A stretch of DNA of 64,000 nucleotides from Sphingopyxis sp. H115. Its GTDB lineage: Bacteria > Pseudomonadota > Alphaproteobacteria > Sphingomonadales > Sphingomonadaceae. Shown piece by piece: positions 25,260 to 34,074 of the stretch. The translations under genes were made by a program, and so were the position numbers. Under the pieces are notes generated by a model. The model was not told the origin of the DNA, did no database searches, and worked only from the letters and a program-made list of their open reading frames with translations. Positions within the stretch are counted from its first letter, which is position 1. Each line of letters opens with the position of its first letter. The stretch is taken from positions 124,001 to 188,000 of the forward strand of contig NZ_LNSA01000005.1 in the NCBI RefSeq assembly GCF_001468465.1, given 5' to 3'.

Positions 25260-25345
25260 ATCATCGGGGGCTGCACGCGCGTGGGCTGGAACCACGCGCC
25301 CGATAGACGCGCCCGCAACGCGCGCGTCGAAAGGAGTGCCCCTCG

Positions 25346-26092
25346 GTGCCGTTTCGCGACCTCGATGCCTATATTAAGCAGGCCAGGCGCGCGAACAGTG
25401 ATCGCGAGCTGTTCAGTTGCAGCGAGGCCGCCGCACGCCAGCTCGGCCTCCCATGGCTCGCGATCGTCCAGAGCATGGCCTTCTTTCAGCCCGGTGGGCG
25501 ATATTTCCGCATGGACAATTTCCAGAGCTGGGGCGACGTTTTCGTCGCCGAAGGCTATTACCGCGACGATCCCGCCTTGCTCGCGGCGCGCTCGACAAGC
25601 CGGGCGTTCTGCTGGCACGAAATGGAGCGACTGCTGGGCGGCTTCACGCGGCGACAGGCGCGCATCGTGCGCGAAGCCGCGCGTCATGGCCTGCGCAACG
25701 GCCTCACCGTTCCGATTGGCGTCGCCGGCGAGCCGCCCGGATGCTGTACGTTCGCAACGCGCGACGGGCAATTGCCGCCATCGCATATCTGCCGGATCGC
25801 GACGCTGATGGCGAGCGAGGCGTTTACCGAGGCGCGGCGCTTGCACGGCTTTCCGGCGCGCCCGCTGAAATTACCCCATCTCAGCCCAAAGCGGCTCGAA
25901 TGCTTTCGCTTGGCGGCGATGGGCAAGAGCGACGTCGAGATCGGGATCATGATGAACATCGCCCCGACGACAGTGCGCACCTACATGCGTGACCTGCGCG
26001 AACATTTCGGAATCTATTCCCGCGCGCAGCTCCCGGCGATCGCGCTCGCCTGCGGAATCGTCTGCATCGAGGAGATCGTCCCGCGGTTCTGA
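25346..26092 (+). CDS. LuxR-type quorum-sensing regulator
   Basis: A 248-residue LuxR protein. The N-terminal autoinducer-binding domain shows the conserved EGYYRDDP region and later FCWHEM, and the C-terminal GerE helix-turn-helix reads LSPKRLECFRLAAMGKSDVE then APTTVRTYMRDLREHFG. It would bind an acyl-homoserine lactone made by the LuxI enzyme encoded 92 bp downstream and then activate target promoters. GTG at 25346 follows AAGGAG. Placement inside an ICE, next to transfer genes, suggests density-dependent control of transfer. Confidence 0.9.
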   Translation: MPFRDLDAYIKQARRANSDRELFSCSEAAARQLGLPWLAIVQSMAFFQPGGRYFRMDNFQSWGDVFVAEGYYRDDPALLAARSTSRAFCWHEMERLLGGFTRRQARIVREAARHGLRNGLTVPIGVAGEPPGCCTFATRDGQLPPSHICRIATLMASEAFTEARRLHGFPARPLKLPHLSPKRLECFRLAAMGKSDVEIGIMMNIAPTTVRTYMRDLREHFGIYSRAQLPAIALACGIVCIEEIVPRF

Positions 26093-26158
26093 GCGGGATC
26101 GCCGCATCCTCAATATTGACGACTGTTTGAGCCCTTCATCTCTGCTCCCTTCGCGACT

Positions 26159-26171
26159 GTTCAATTTGAAC
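26159..26171. promoter_or_regulatory. Palindrome before luxI, candidate lux box
   Basis: GTTCAATTTGAAC is a perfect 13-bp palindrome (GTTCAA, T, TTGAAC) 13 bases before the luxI start and next to its ribosome site. It is shorter than classical 18-20 bp lux boxes, so the identity is uncertain. At this position, binding would more likely repress than activate. Confidence 0.4.
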
Positions 26172-26184
26172 GGGAGCTACTGCC

Positions 26185-26799
26185 ATGATCCATATTGTCA
26201 AAGGGTGCTCGCTTACCGATGCGCGCGCCGCCTCGATGTTCGAGGACCGCAAGACCCTGTTCGTCGATCTGCTGGGCTGGGATGTTCCGGTCGTCGGCGG
26301 CCGCTATGAAATCGACAGCTATGACGGCGACAAGGCGGTCTATCTGATCGCCACCGACGATGGCTGCATTCACCAGGGGTCGATGCGGCTGCTATCGACA
26401 GAGGGCGCACATCTTCTCGCCGATCGTTTCGCGTCGCTCTGCGAGTGCGATGCGCCCCGGGGGGAGCAGGTTCGCGAGATTACGCGACTTTGCCTGCCGC
26501 AACGATTGGGCGCCCCCGGACGCCTGCGTGTCCGCAACCGGCTCATCTCGGCGATGGTCGATCATGCGCTCGGCAGCGGAATCACCATGCTAACCGGCGT
26601 CGTGACCGCTGCTTTTCGCGAGGAGGTTTTGGCGATGGGCTGGCGCGCAGCGCCGCTCGGCCCCGCGCGCCGCATCGATGGCGCGTTCCTTGGAGCGTTC
26701 CGCATCGAGATCTGCGCCGGTACGCCTGCGCTGCTGGCGTCGAACGGCATCTATGTACCGGGTGCGATCACTCCCGATGCGGCGGCAAGAGCCGCGTGA
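26185..26799 (+). CDS. Acyl-homoserine-lactone synthase (LuxI family)
   Basis: A 204-residue autoinducer synthase that makes an acyl-homoserine lactone from S-adenosylmethionine and an acyl-ACP. The family's invariant residues are present: Arg22, Phe26, Trp32, Asp44, Asp47, Arg68 and Glu98 in REITRLC. The acyl chain cannot be predicted. It follows luxR and is followed 11 bp later by the phyH-like gene. To my knowledge this luxR-luxI-phyH order recurs in sphingomonads. Confidence 0.92.
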   Translation: MIHIVKGCSLTDARAASMFEDRKTLFVDLLGWDVPVVGGRYEIDSYDGDKAVYLIATDDGCIHQGSMRLLSTEGAHLLADRFASLCECDAPRGEQVREITRLCLPQRLGAPGRLRVRNRLISAMVDHALGSGITMLTGVVTAAFREEVLAMGWRAAPLGPARRIDGAFLGAFRIEICAGTPALLASNGIYVPGAITPDAAARAA

Positions 26800-26810
26800 A
26801 GGGAATGGCG

Positions 26811-27686
26811 ATGCACGACCCCGCCCGCCTCGCCGCGATGCTGCTCGCCGACGGTTATGTCATTGTCGATAACGCCGTGCCGACCGAGCTAATCACCGCG
26901 CTCGAAGCCGAACTCGCACCGCGCTTCGTCGCCACGCCCTTTTGCGAAGGCGGATTCTACGGAGCCCGCACCAAGCGCTTTGGCGCGTTGTTGCGGCGTT
27001 CACGGCATATCGCCGGCCTTGTGCTGCACCCGATCATCCGCGGTATCGCCGAAACGGTGCTCGGGGAATGGTGCGATCGTATCGTTCTCAACCTCACCCA
27101 GGCGATCGAAATCCATCCCGGCGCGCTCGCGCAGGTGCCGCACCGCGACCAGGATCTCTGGGGCGGCGTCAAGACCGGGATGCACTATCAGATCAACGTC
27201 ATCTGGCCGATCGATCCGTTCACGCTGGAGAGTGGCGCGACGCTGGTCTGGCCGGGCAGCCATCACGATGCGGCATCGCAACCGGGCGATGCACGTCCGG
27301 TCGCCGCCGAAATGCCACCCGGCTCCGCGCTGCTGTTCCTCGGATCGATCCTGCATGGTGCCGGCGCTAACCAGTCCGATCATGTGCGCCGCGCGGTCAT
27401 CACCTCCTATTGCCTCGGATGGCTGCGGACGTTCGAGAATCAGTATCTCGTCTATCCGCCCGCCATCGCTCGAGCGTTCGATCCCGATCTGGCCGCGCTC
27501 ATCGGCTATGCCCAGCATCGCCCCAATCTCGGCAATGTCGAAGGCCAGTGCCCGTCCGTGCTGCTTCACCGGGACGATATCGACGGCCTCCCTGCGATCG
27601 ACGCGCTGCTCCCCGGCCAGGCCGACATGCTGGATGCCTATGTCGCCGAACAGGAAGCCGCGCGTGCGGGCCTGATCGGCGGGTAA
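26811..27686 (+). CDS. Phytanoyl-CoA dioxygenase (PhyH) family protein
   Basis: A 291-residue Fe(II)/2-oxoglutarate-dependent dioxygenase. The iron-binding His-x-Asp is in VPHRDQDLW, the distal His in LHGAGANQS, and an Arg follows at VRRAVI for 2-oxoglutarate. ATG 26811 has GAAGGGA upstream. Because it is translationally close to luxI, its substrate may be the signal or a related metabolite. A part in phytanate breakdown with the upstream racemase is possible but less likely, as the cassette lies 2.4 kb away behind a regulatory block. Confidence 0.82.
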   Translation: MHDPARLAAMLLADGYVIVDNAVPTELITALEAELAPRFVATPFCEGGFYGARTKRFGALLRRSRHIAGLVLHPIIRGIAETVLGEWCDRIVLNLTQAIEIHPGALAQVPHRDQDLWGGVKTGMHYQINVIWPIDPFTLESGATLVWPGSHHDAASQPGDARPVAAEMPPGSALLFLGSILHGAGANQSDHVRRAVITSYCLGWLRTFENQYLVYPPAIARAFDPDLAALIGYAQHRPNLGNVEGQCPSVLLHRDDIDGLPAIDALLPGQADMLDAYVAEQEAARAGLIGG

Positions 27687-27716
27687 CGCGGGTTCGTCGG
27701 ACCGGGCGCTGCACTC

Positions 27717-28028
27717 ATGACACACGATCCAAACCCCGAAGCAGGCGGCGGCGCGCGAACACGGATCGAGGCGGATTCATCCGCTGTGGACGGTGGAGCC
27801 ACGGCGTCGTCGGCCGCGGAGCGCGCTCGGCGGGCACGCGAGCATTGCCCGTTTCTGACAACCAAGCAGGCCGCGTTCCATCTCGGTCTCGCGGGGGACA
27901 CGCTCAAGAAGATGCGCCGGGAGCGGCGCGGCCCGCCGTGCCGAAAGCATGGCACCGTCTGGCGCTACCATATCGACGATATCGAGGCCTGGTCGCGCGC
28001 GAACATGCGGGAGGGAGGCAATGGCTAG
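27717..28028 (+). CDS. Helix-turn-helix (excisionase/AlpA-like) DNA-binding protein
   Basis: A 103-residue protein. The first 45 residues are low-complexity and acidic; the rest is a winged-helix fold of the MerR/excisionase type: FLTTKQAAFHLGLAGDTLKK, then GPPCRKHGTVWRYHIDDIEAW. Similar proteins sit before traF in related elements, to my knowledge. It may control the transfer operon or bend DNA at the attachment sites. It overlaps the traF start by 8 bp, so the two are translated together. Confidence 0.75.
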   Translation: MTHDPNPEAGGGARTRIEADSSAVDGGATASSAAERARRAREHCPFLTTKQAAFHLGLAGDTLKKMRRERRGPPCRKHGTVWRYHIDDIEAWSRANMREGGNG

Positions 28029-28542
28029 GCTGCTACCCTCCCGTCTGCCGGCTAAACCCACCGCGCTGATCGGTCTCGGCGCGGCCGCGCTGGCGACCAC
28101 GATCGCGCTGCCGCCAACGCCGTGGCTGGTCTGGAACGCATCGGCCAGCGCGCCGATCGGTCTCTATGCCGTCAGCGGACGGCAGGACATCGCATCGGGC
28201 GACATGGTGCTGGTCCGGGTGCCCGACCGCTGGCGCCGGCTCGCCGCCGAGCGGCGCTACATTCCGATCAATATCCCGCTGGTCAAGCGCGTCGCGGCCG
28301 CGCCCGGCGATCGCGTCTGTGCGCGCGGGCGGGAGATCTATGTCAACGGCCACCCGGTGGCCGAACGCCGCGAAGCCGATGGCCGCGACCGTCCGATGCC
28401 GTGGTGGAATGGCTGCGTGATGTTGCGTTCGGGCGCATTGTTCCTGCTGATGGACAGCCCGGATTCGTTCGATGGGCGTTATTTCGGACCGACATCGCGC
28501 GGCGACGTCATCGGCGAGGTGCGACTGCTGTGGCTGGGCTGA
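28021..28542 (+). CDS. traF: Conjugative transfer signal peptidase TraF (S26 family)
   Basis: A 173-residue membrane serine protease of the S26/TraF group. After an N-terminal hydrophobic segment (about residues 15-35) come the nucleophile serine in SASAPIGLY and the general-base lysine in PLVKRVAAAPGD. In RP4, TraF processes and cyclises the TrbC pilin. The trbC gene of this ICE lies 19 kb away, and TraF is its likely maturation enzyme. ATG 28021 has GGAGG just upstream. Confidence 0.88.
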   Translation: MARLLPSRLPAKPTALIGLGAAALATTIALPPTPWLVWNASASAPIGLYAVSGRQDIASGDMVLVRVPDRWRRLAAERRYIPINIPLVKRVAAAPGDRVCARGREIYVNGHPVAERREADGRDRPMPWWNGCVMLRSGALFLLMDSPDSFDGRYFGPTSRGDVIGEVRLLWLG

Positions 28543-29171
28543 GGGTCGCCATCACCGCCCTGGCGCTGCTGGCGGCGGCACCGGCTGACGCGCAGTCGGT
28601 CGTTCACTGGCGGCCCTATATCGAGGCAGCCTCGGCGCGTTTCGGCGTGCCGGTAGAATGGATCGAGCGCGTCATGCGCGCCGAGAGCGGCGGGCGCACG
28701 GTGCTGGACGGGCGCCCGATTACCAGCCACGCCGGCGCGATGGGACTGATGCAGCTCATGCCCGGCACCTGGTCCGAAATGCGCGCGCGGCTCGGGCTCG
28801 GACGTGATCCCCATAGCCCGCGCGACAACATATTGGCGGGGACGCTCTATCTTCGTCTGATGTATGACCGCTTCGGTTATCCCGGACTGTTCGCAGCCTA
28901 TAACGCGGGACCGGCACGCTATGCCGAGCACGTGCGGACCGGCCGCGCGCTGCCCGGTGAGACCCGCGCCTATCTCGCGAGCGTCGCCGGAGTGCCCGTC
29001 AATTCCCGGTCGGCTGTCACGGCCGCCAGTGCAACGCCGCGTACCGTCAATGCCATCTTCTTCGCGATCGGCGACCGGCCCCCTGCCGGCCGGAGCGAAG
29101 CCGGTGCGGCCACGCTGTTCGTCGCGCTGCGATCGACGTCGCCCGAGAAGAACGCGCCAGACCGCCCATAG
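28530..29171 (+). CDS. Lytic transglycosylase (VirB1-like, SLT domain)
   Basis: A 213-residue exported peptidoglycan-cleaving enzyme that opens the wall for the transfer channel. The signal peptide ends at PADAQS. The SLT domain has catalytic Glu in MRAESGGR, then AMGLMQLMPGTW and FAAYNAGPARY. The GTG at 28530 overlaps traF by 13 bp and gives a proper signal peptide; GAGG lies upstream. The C-terminal 70 residues are Ala/Ser/Pro rich with no known domain. Confidence 0.87.
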   Translation: MAGLRVAITALALLAAAPADAQSVVHWRPYIEAASARFGVPVEWIERVMRAESGGRTVLDGRPITSHAGAMGLMQLMPGTWSEMRARLGLGRDPHSPRDNILAGTLYLRLMYDRFGYPGLFAAYNAGPARYAEHVRTGRALPGETRAYLASVAGVPVNSRSAVTAASATPRTVNAIFFAIGDRPPAGRSEAGAATLFVALRSTSPEKNAPDRP

Positions 29172-29225
29172 TGCGAGCCGATCGGGGCTTCATGCCGAAT
29201 CGTGTTTCTGCTATGTTCCGAGCCT

Positions 29226-29681
29226 ATGGAGTTGGTCGTGATGTTGCTCGGTCTGATCCTGTCCGCCACCGGCATCGTCCTCTTCGCCTGGGCGATGTTC
29301 CGGCTCGCCGTCTTCGCACTCCCGGTCGGGCTCGGTGCGGCCGCATTTCTGTGGGCGGGGGGTGGCGAACTGGGGCCGTTGCTCGGTCTGCTTCTCGGCC
29401 TCGTCGTCGGCGTCGCGGTCTTGCTGATCGGACGCATGCTCATCGCGTCGCGGTTGCCCGTTCCGCTTCGCGGAGCGATCGCGCTTCTCTTCGCCGTGCC
29501 CGCCGGGATCGCCGGCGGCAGTGTCGTCTCCAGCCTGATGCAGCTCGGCGGTGCGGGGCCGACCGCGACCGGCATCGCCGCGGCGGTCGGCGCGATCATC
29601 ATCGCCGGTGCCGCCATGATGAGCCTGTTGCCCGCGATGACCGCTTGCACCGGTTCGAACGGATCCCCGCTGCACGGTTGA
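29226..29681 (+). CDS. Multi-pass small membrane protein
   Basis: A 151-residue very hydrophobic protein with about four to five membrane segments (LILSATGIVLFAWAMF, LLGLLLGLVVGVAVLLIG, ALLFAVPAGIAGGSVV, GIAAAVGAIIIAGAAM). No motif identifies a function. It follows the transglycosylase in the same direction. It may be an entry-exclusion or channel accessory protein, but that is a guess from position. Start could be 29202 or 29226. Confidence 0.6.
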   Translation: MELVVMLLGLILSATGIVLFAWAMFRLAVFALPVGLGAAAFLWAGGGELGPLLGLLLGLVVGVAVLLIGRMLIASRLPVPLRGAIALLFAVPAGIAGGSVVSSLMQLGGAGPTATGIAAAVGAIIIAGAAMMSLLPAMTACTGSNGSPLHG

Positions 29682-30196
29682 TCTGTTGGGGCCAGTGGGC
29701 CGAGTGCTCGCTCCTCGTGTCACCGCGCGCATGGCGACCACGACGAGAGTGCTTCAAGACGGCAGGGTCTGACCTGACGCATCCGGGTTTTCAGGCGCCT
29801 CGCGCCTGCGGCGCGACCGCCGCTCTATTCCGCTAGGCTCACATCCGTTCGCCAAGCTCCACCGGGCCACGCTTCGCGCGTCCCGGCCAAAGGTGACGAT
29901 CGGACTGGCGGGATGCCGGAGCCTTGCTCCGGCCTGTCGTCGCCGCGCCTGACCGGCGCGGCGGCATTTTTCGTTGGGCCTTCCCCTCGTCGCGCGGGTG
30001 GGCGGCGCTCCCTTCTGGGCCCGGCCCGGCGTCCCGCAAGCCGGCCTTCGACTGCGCTCGGGTCCGGCTCCTCCATTGCATTTCGGCCCTGCGGGTGCGG
30101 ACCGCCTCCTGGCCGCGCCCGGCAGGTCGCAATTCGCCGCCCACCCCCGCTCCGGGGGAGGCCCTGGGGTTTTTGGGGCGGCATTGGAGGATAGCC
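29682..30196. other. 515-bp non-coding region before ardC
   Basis: No convincing gene. It is rich in G and C with many short inverted repeats. A clear intrinsic terminator lies at 29941-29971. The remainder may hold the ardC promoter and leader. Long GC-rich leaders of this style also precede the DUF736 gene in this element. Confidence 0.5.
29941..29971 (+). terminator. Intrinsic terminator in the region before ardC
   Basis: Stem CGCCGCGCC (29941-29949), loop TGACC, GGCGCGGCG (29955-29963), then GCATTTTT. It separates the traF/transglycosylase transcript from ardC. Confidence 0.75.
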
Positions 30197-31168
30197 ATGC
30201 ACCAGACCGGCAGCCAACGCGCGCGCGCAGAGGGCAGCAAACGCCAGCCCCCGGCGGAGCGCGCCAATCTTTACGACGAGGTGACGGGCCGCATTGTTTC
30301 CGAACTTGAGGCGGGCCGCTTCCCTTGGGTCCAGCCTTGGGGCCGCCCCAATGGTCAAGGCTTCTCCGCCGCCCCCGGCCTCCCGCGCAACGGGCTCACC
30401 AGCCGCAATTACAGCGGCGTCAATGTCCTGATCCTGTGGGGAGCAGTGATCGAGAACGGCTATCCGTCGCAATCGTGGCTGACCTTCCGCCAAGCCTTGG
30501 AGGCGGGCGGCAATGTCAGGAAAGGCGAGCGCGGGACAAGGGTTGTCTATGCCGACCGCTTCACCCCCGAAGCCGAGAAGGAACGCGCGCGCCAGACCGG
30601 CGGCGAAGCCCGCGCGGTGCCGTTCCTCAAACGCTTCACCGTGTTCAACGTCGCACAGTGCGAAGGCTTGCGCCCCGGCCTTGCCACCGACCCCGCACCG
30701 CTTCCCGAACGCCAAGTCGTGCCGATCGCCGAAGCGGTCATTGCGGCATCGGGCGTCGATTTCCGCATCGGTGGGGACAAGGCCTACTATGTCCCGAGCG
30801 CCGACTATGTGCAGGTGCCCCCGCAACCGGCCTTCCACGAACAGATCAATTTCTACCGGACGGCGCTGCACGAACTCTGTCATGCCAGCGGCCACCCGTC
30901 GCGCCTCAATCGCAATCTGCGCAATGCGTTCGGCAGCAAGGACTATGCGCGCGAAGAATTGATCGCCGAGATGGGATCGGCCTTCCTTTGCGCCGCGCTC
31001 GGCATCGTGCCGACCGTTCGTCACGCCGATTATCTGGCATCATGGCTCGACGTGCTGCGCGAGGACAATCGCGCGATCTTTCGCGCGGCCAGTCAGGCGA
31101 GCAAGGCCGCCGATTGGCTGCTTGCCCGCTACGCCGAGACGCAGGACGAAGGGAGGGAAGCGGCATGA
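30197..31168 (+). CDS. ardC: ArdC-like antirestriction / ssDNA-binding zincin protein
   Basis: A 323-residue ArdC-family protein. The N-terminal half (residues 25-150, with LYDEVTGRIVSELEAGRFPW) is the single-stranded-DNA-binding ArdC_N domain. The C-terminal half is a metallopeptidase-like domain with the zinc motif HELCHASGH and a distal EELIAEMGSAF. Such proteins enter or act in the recipient and protect incoming DNA from restriction. GGAGG precedes the ATG at 30197. The stop overlaps the next start by 4 bp. Confidence 0.88.
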   Translation: MHQTGSQRARAEGSKRQPPAERANLYDEVTGRIVSELEAGRFPWVQPWGRPNGQGFSAAPGLPRNGLTSRNYSGVNVLILWGAVIENGYPSQSWLTFRQALEAGGNVRKGERGTRVVYADRFTPEAEKERARQTGGEARAVPFLKRFTVFNVAQCEGLRPGLATDPAPLPERQVVPIAEAVIAASGVDFRIGGDKAYYVPSADYVQVPPQPAFHEQINFYRTALHELCHASGHPSRLNRNLRNAFGSKDYAREELIAEMGSAFLCAALGIVPTVRHADYLASWLDVLREDNRAIFRAASQASKAADWLLARYAETQDEGREAA

Positions 31169-31599
31169 TTACGCTCCCCCATGCGATCCTTTCGGCGCTG
31201 CGCGCGAATGCGCGCGCCAGCCGCCTCCACGAGCAGCGCGACGAACGGTTCGACCCGTTCCCGGTGGTCAAATTCTTCAATCCGGTCGGCGCGGCGACGT
31301 GGATCGCCACCGAGCTTTACGACGATGGAGACACGCTGTTCGGCCTCGCCGACTTGGGGTTCGGATGCCCGGAAATGGGCGTGTTCTCGCTTACCGAGAT
31401 TGCGGGCGTCCGCTTGCCCTTCGGCCTGTTCATCGAGCGCGACGAGCATTTCGAGCCGCTGGCCCCGCTTTCGCTATGGTCCGATACCGCGCGGCGCATG
31501 GGTGCAATCGTTCTGGCCGAAGCCGAACTTCGCCGCATCACCGATAGCCGGAACGGCAACGAGCTTCCGCCGCCTCTTGATGATCGAGGGGCCGGATGA
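31165..31599 (+). CDS. DUF2958 family protein
   Basis: A 144-residue cytoplasmic protein with the DUF2958 core: FFNPVGAATWIATELYDDGD, FGLADLGFGCPEMG, then LPFGLFIERDEHF. Its function is unknown, but it is a regular neighbour of ardC and parB-like genes on alphaproteobacterial mobile elements. The ATG overlaps the ardC stop (ATGA), so the two are co-translated. Confidence 0.8.
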   Translation: MITLPHAILSALRANARASRLHEQRDERFDPFPVVKFFNPVGAATWIATELYDDGDTLFGLADLGFGCPEMGVFSLTEIAGVRLPFGLFIERDEHFEPLAPLSLWSDTARRMGAIVLAEAELRRITDSRNGNELPPPLDDRGAG

Positions 31600-31684
31600 C
31601 GCGCGGCGCGTTTCGCCGCATTGAGTGCCGGTCCCGCCCATCCAGCAAGACAAACGGGACCGGCGCTCCAGAAGGAGCAGACCA

Positions 31685-33496
31685 ATGAAACTCGACTTTA
31701 TCGACCATAGCAAGCTGGTTCCGTCCAAGGTGAACATGCGGCACGGACCCAAGCCCCCGGACGTGGGCGACATTCTGCCCTCGATCCGCAAGCGCGGTGT
31801 CATCGTGCCGCTGATCGTGCGCCCGCAGGCGGGCAACGATAATGGCGTCCACGAAATCGTCGCCGGGCGGCGGCGCTGGACGGCGAACGCCATCGCGCTT
31901 GTCGAGGGCATCGACCACGGCCCGCTTCCCGTCGCCATCCTCGACGCCGGGGACGACGCCGACGCCATCGAGGCATCGCTTCTCGAGAACACCCGGCTCG
32001 ATCCCGACGAGGTGACGCGATGGGAAACCTTCGCACGGCTGGTCAAGGAGGGCCGCGACATTGCGGATATCTCCGCGACGTTCGGCATTCCCGAGCTTGG
32101 CGTGAAGCGTATCCTAGCGCTCGGCAACCTGCTTCCGCGCATCCGCGATCTTTACCGCAAGGAGAAGATCAACGCGGCGACCGTCCGGCATCTGACGCTG
32201 GCGAGCAAGCAGCAGCAGAAGGCATGGCTGGCGCTCTACGACGATGACGACGCCTATTGCCCGACCGGCCAGCAATTGAAGGCATGGCTGTTCGGCGGGC
32301 AGTCGATCAAGGTCGAACATGCCCTGTTCGACGTCGATGCGAGCGGCCTTGCGATCGTCGCCGATCTGTTCGGCGAAGACCGCTATTTTGCAGATGCCGA
32401 CGCGTTCTGGACCGCGCAGAACGCCGTAATCGACGCGCGCAAGGAGGACTATCTGGATGCCGGATGGTTCGACGTGGTGATCGTCCCGCCCGGCGAATAT
32501 TTCTACCGCTATGAGTTCGCCAAGGCACCCAAGCGCAAGGGCGGGCGCGTGTATATAGATGTGCGCGAAAGCGGCGAGGTCGAGGTCCACGAAGGCTATG
32601 TGACGAGCAAGGAGGCCAAGCGGCTCGAACGCGGCGAGGCAATCGAAACCGGCCCCAAAGTGCCGCGCCCCGAAGTGACGAGCACGATGCAGACCTATAT
32701 CAACCTGCACCGTCATGCCGCTGTCCGCGCCTCGCTGACCCGTCATCCCAAGGTCGCGCTGCGCTTGATGGTCGCCCATGTCATCGTCGGGTCGCCACTG
32801 TGGACGGTCAAGCCCGAGCCGCAGACCGCGCGCAACGACGATGTGCGCGAAAGCGTCGAAACTTGCCGCGCGGAAACCGACTTCGACGCGAAGCGCCGCG
32901 CCGTATTGGACCTTCTCGGCTTCTCGCCCGAGGAACCGACCGTCACAGGCGGCAACGGCGACGACTTCGGACTGGTCGGCGTGTTCCTGCGCTTGCTCGA
33001 CGTGCCCGACCGCGCCGTAATGGACGTGATCGTCATCGTCATGGGCGAAACGCTCGCCAGCGGCAGCGCCGCCATCGAGGCGGTCGGCGGCGAGATCGGC
33101 GTCGATATGGCCCGCTACTGGCAGGCCGACGACGCCTTTTTCGAGTGTGTCCGCGACAAGGAGGTGCTGACCCGCATCGTCGCCGAGGTGGCGGGCGAAC
33201 CTGTCGCCGCCGCCAATGCGAAGGAACCGGGCAAGGTCTTGAAGCGCATCGTCCGCGACCATCTGGAGGGTGCGAACGGGCGGCCCAAGGTCGAGGGTTG
33301 GGTGCCGAAATGGATGGCGTTCCCGCCCGCTACCTATACGGCGCGCGGCGGCGTCGGCACCGTCGCGGCTCATGCCAAGGTGCTCGCGGCGCGCCCCGAC
33401 CGCGAGCCGGAACCGACCGGCCCCGGCGCGGTGATTGCGCTTCCGGCCCCTGCCAAGGCCGAGCCGCAGGAACAGCCCGAGCGCGAAGCCGCATGA
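31685..33496 (+). CDS. ParB/RepB/Spo0J-family partition protein with C-terminal extension
   Basis: A 603-residue protein. The N-terminal ParB nuclease-like domain contains IVAGRRRWTANAIA (the GxRR box) and SLLENTRLDPDE. A helix-turn-helix follows (DISATFGIPELGVKRILALG). The remaining 400 residues are specific to this mobile-element family and have no recognisable enzyme motif. It may keep the excised circular ICE stable or act in transfer regulation. No parA is beside it, so classical partitioning is unlikely. AAGGAG precedes the start at 31685. Confidence 0.83.
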   Translation: MKLDFIDHSKLVPSKVNMRHGPKPPDVGDILPSIRKRGVIVPLIVRPQAGNDNGVHEIVAGRRRWTANAIALVEGIDHGPLPVAILDAGDDADAIEASLLENTRLDPDEVTRWETFARLVKEGRDIADISATFGIPELGVKRILALGNLLPRIRDLYRKEKINAATVRHLTLASKQQQKAWLALYDDDDAYCPTGQQLKAWLFGGQSIKVEHALFDVDASGLAIVADLFGEDRYFADADAFWTAQNAVIDARKEDYLDAGWFDVVIVPPGEYFYRYEFAKAPKRKGGRVYIDVRESGEVEVHEGYVTSKEAKRLERGEAIETGPKVPRPEVTSTMQTYINLHRHAAVRASLTRHPKVALRLMVAHVIVGSPLWTVKPEPQTARNDDVRESVETCRAETDFDAKRRAVLDLLGFSPEEPTVTGGNGDDFGLVGVFLRLLDVPDRAVMDVIVIVMGETLASGSAAIEAVGGEIGVDMARYWQADDAFFECVRDKEVLTRIVAEVAGEPVAAANAKEPGKVLKRIVRDHLEGANGRPKVEGWVPKWMAFPPATYTARGGVGTVAAHAKVLAARPDREPEPTGPGAVIALPAPAKAEPQEQPEREAA

Positions 33497-33502
33497 AACT
33501 GG

Positions 33503-33529
33503 ACGGGCGGCGGCGCACCCGCCGCCCGT
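33503..33529 (+). terminator. Hairpin after parB-like gene
   Basis: An 11-bp stem (33503-33513 with 33519-33529, loop CGCAC) begins seven bases after the stop; it is followed by TCCGTCCCCC rather than a T-run. A second GC-rich hairpin follows at about 33550-33585. Confidence 0.55.
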
Positions 33530-33606
33530 TCCGTCCCCCATAAAATCGCCGCGCCGCTCGGCCGCAAGCGGCCCTCGCGGCGCGGATTTCAGACAGGAGA
33601 CTTGTC

Positions 33607-34074
33607 ATGGCCGACCGTGTTTCGGCATCCATCACCATCGGCGGGACGCTCCCCGCCAGCCAGCTTCCCGCCTTCGCCGAGGCCATCGCGAACGAAGGGC
33701 TGTCCACCGAATGGGACGGCGAACCCTTCGCGCTCGGCGATCTGCCCGAGGGCGAGCCCTTGGCGCTCATGGCGCACGAGGTCGCCTGGGGGCGGTTCGA
33801 GGGACTCGAAGCCTTCTGCATCGCGCATGGGCTTTTCTTCGCGCGCTGGTCGGGCGCCTATGCCTGCCAGTGGGGTGCGGAACGCACCGTGTTCACCGGC
33901 AGCGGCGAACCGCAAAGCTACGCTGCCGACGAGGACGACTATATCCTCATGGGGCGCTGCACCGCCGAGCGATTGGGCAGCTATGCGGCGATCATCGCGC
34001 ATTTCGATGCGGCCGACTTCGCGGTGCCCCCGCTTGTCATCACGCCCGAACGGGAGGAGGCGAGCAATGGCTGA
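33607..34074 (+). CDS. Hypothetical ICE protein (155 aa)
   Basis: A soluble acidic 155-residue protein, not recognised. Composition and codon use fit the neighbours. A ribosome site ACAGGAGA precedes ATG 33607. It ends in an 8-bp overlap with the next gene, a tight two-gene unit after the parB-like gene. No helix-turn-helix, membrane segment or catalytic motif is visible. Confidence 0.7.
   Translation: MADRVSASITIGGTLPASQLPAFAEAIANEGLSTEWDGEPFALGDLPEGEPLALMAHEVAWGRFEGLEAFCIAHGLFFARWSGAYACQWGAERTVFTGSGEPQSYAADEDDYILMGRCTAERLGSYAAIIAHFDAADFAVPPLVITPEREEASNG

Noticed and set aside
26811..27686. PhyH-like protein as a phytanate alpha-oxidation step of the catabolic cassette
   Set aside because: It is coupled to luxI and separated from the cassette by regulators; lack of the other alpha-oxidation enzymes makes this unlikely.
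29682..30196. Search for a CRISPR array or riboswitch in the long GC-rich non-coding regions
   Set aside because: Only unequal short repeats and a terminator are visible; there are no regularly spaced direct repeats and no recognisable riboswitch core.
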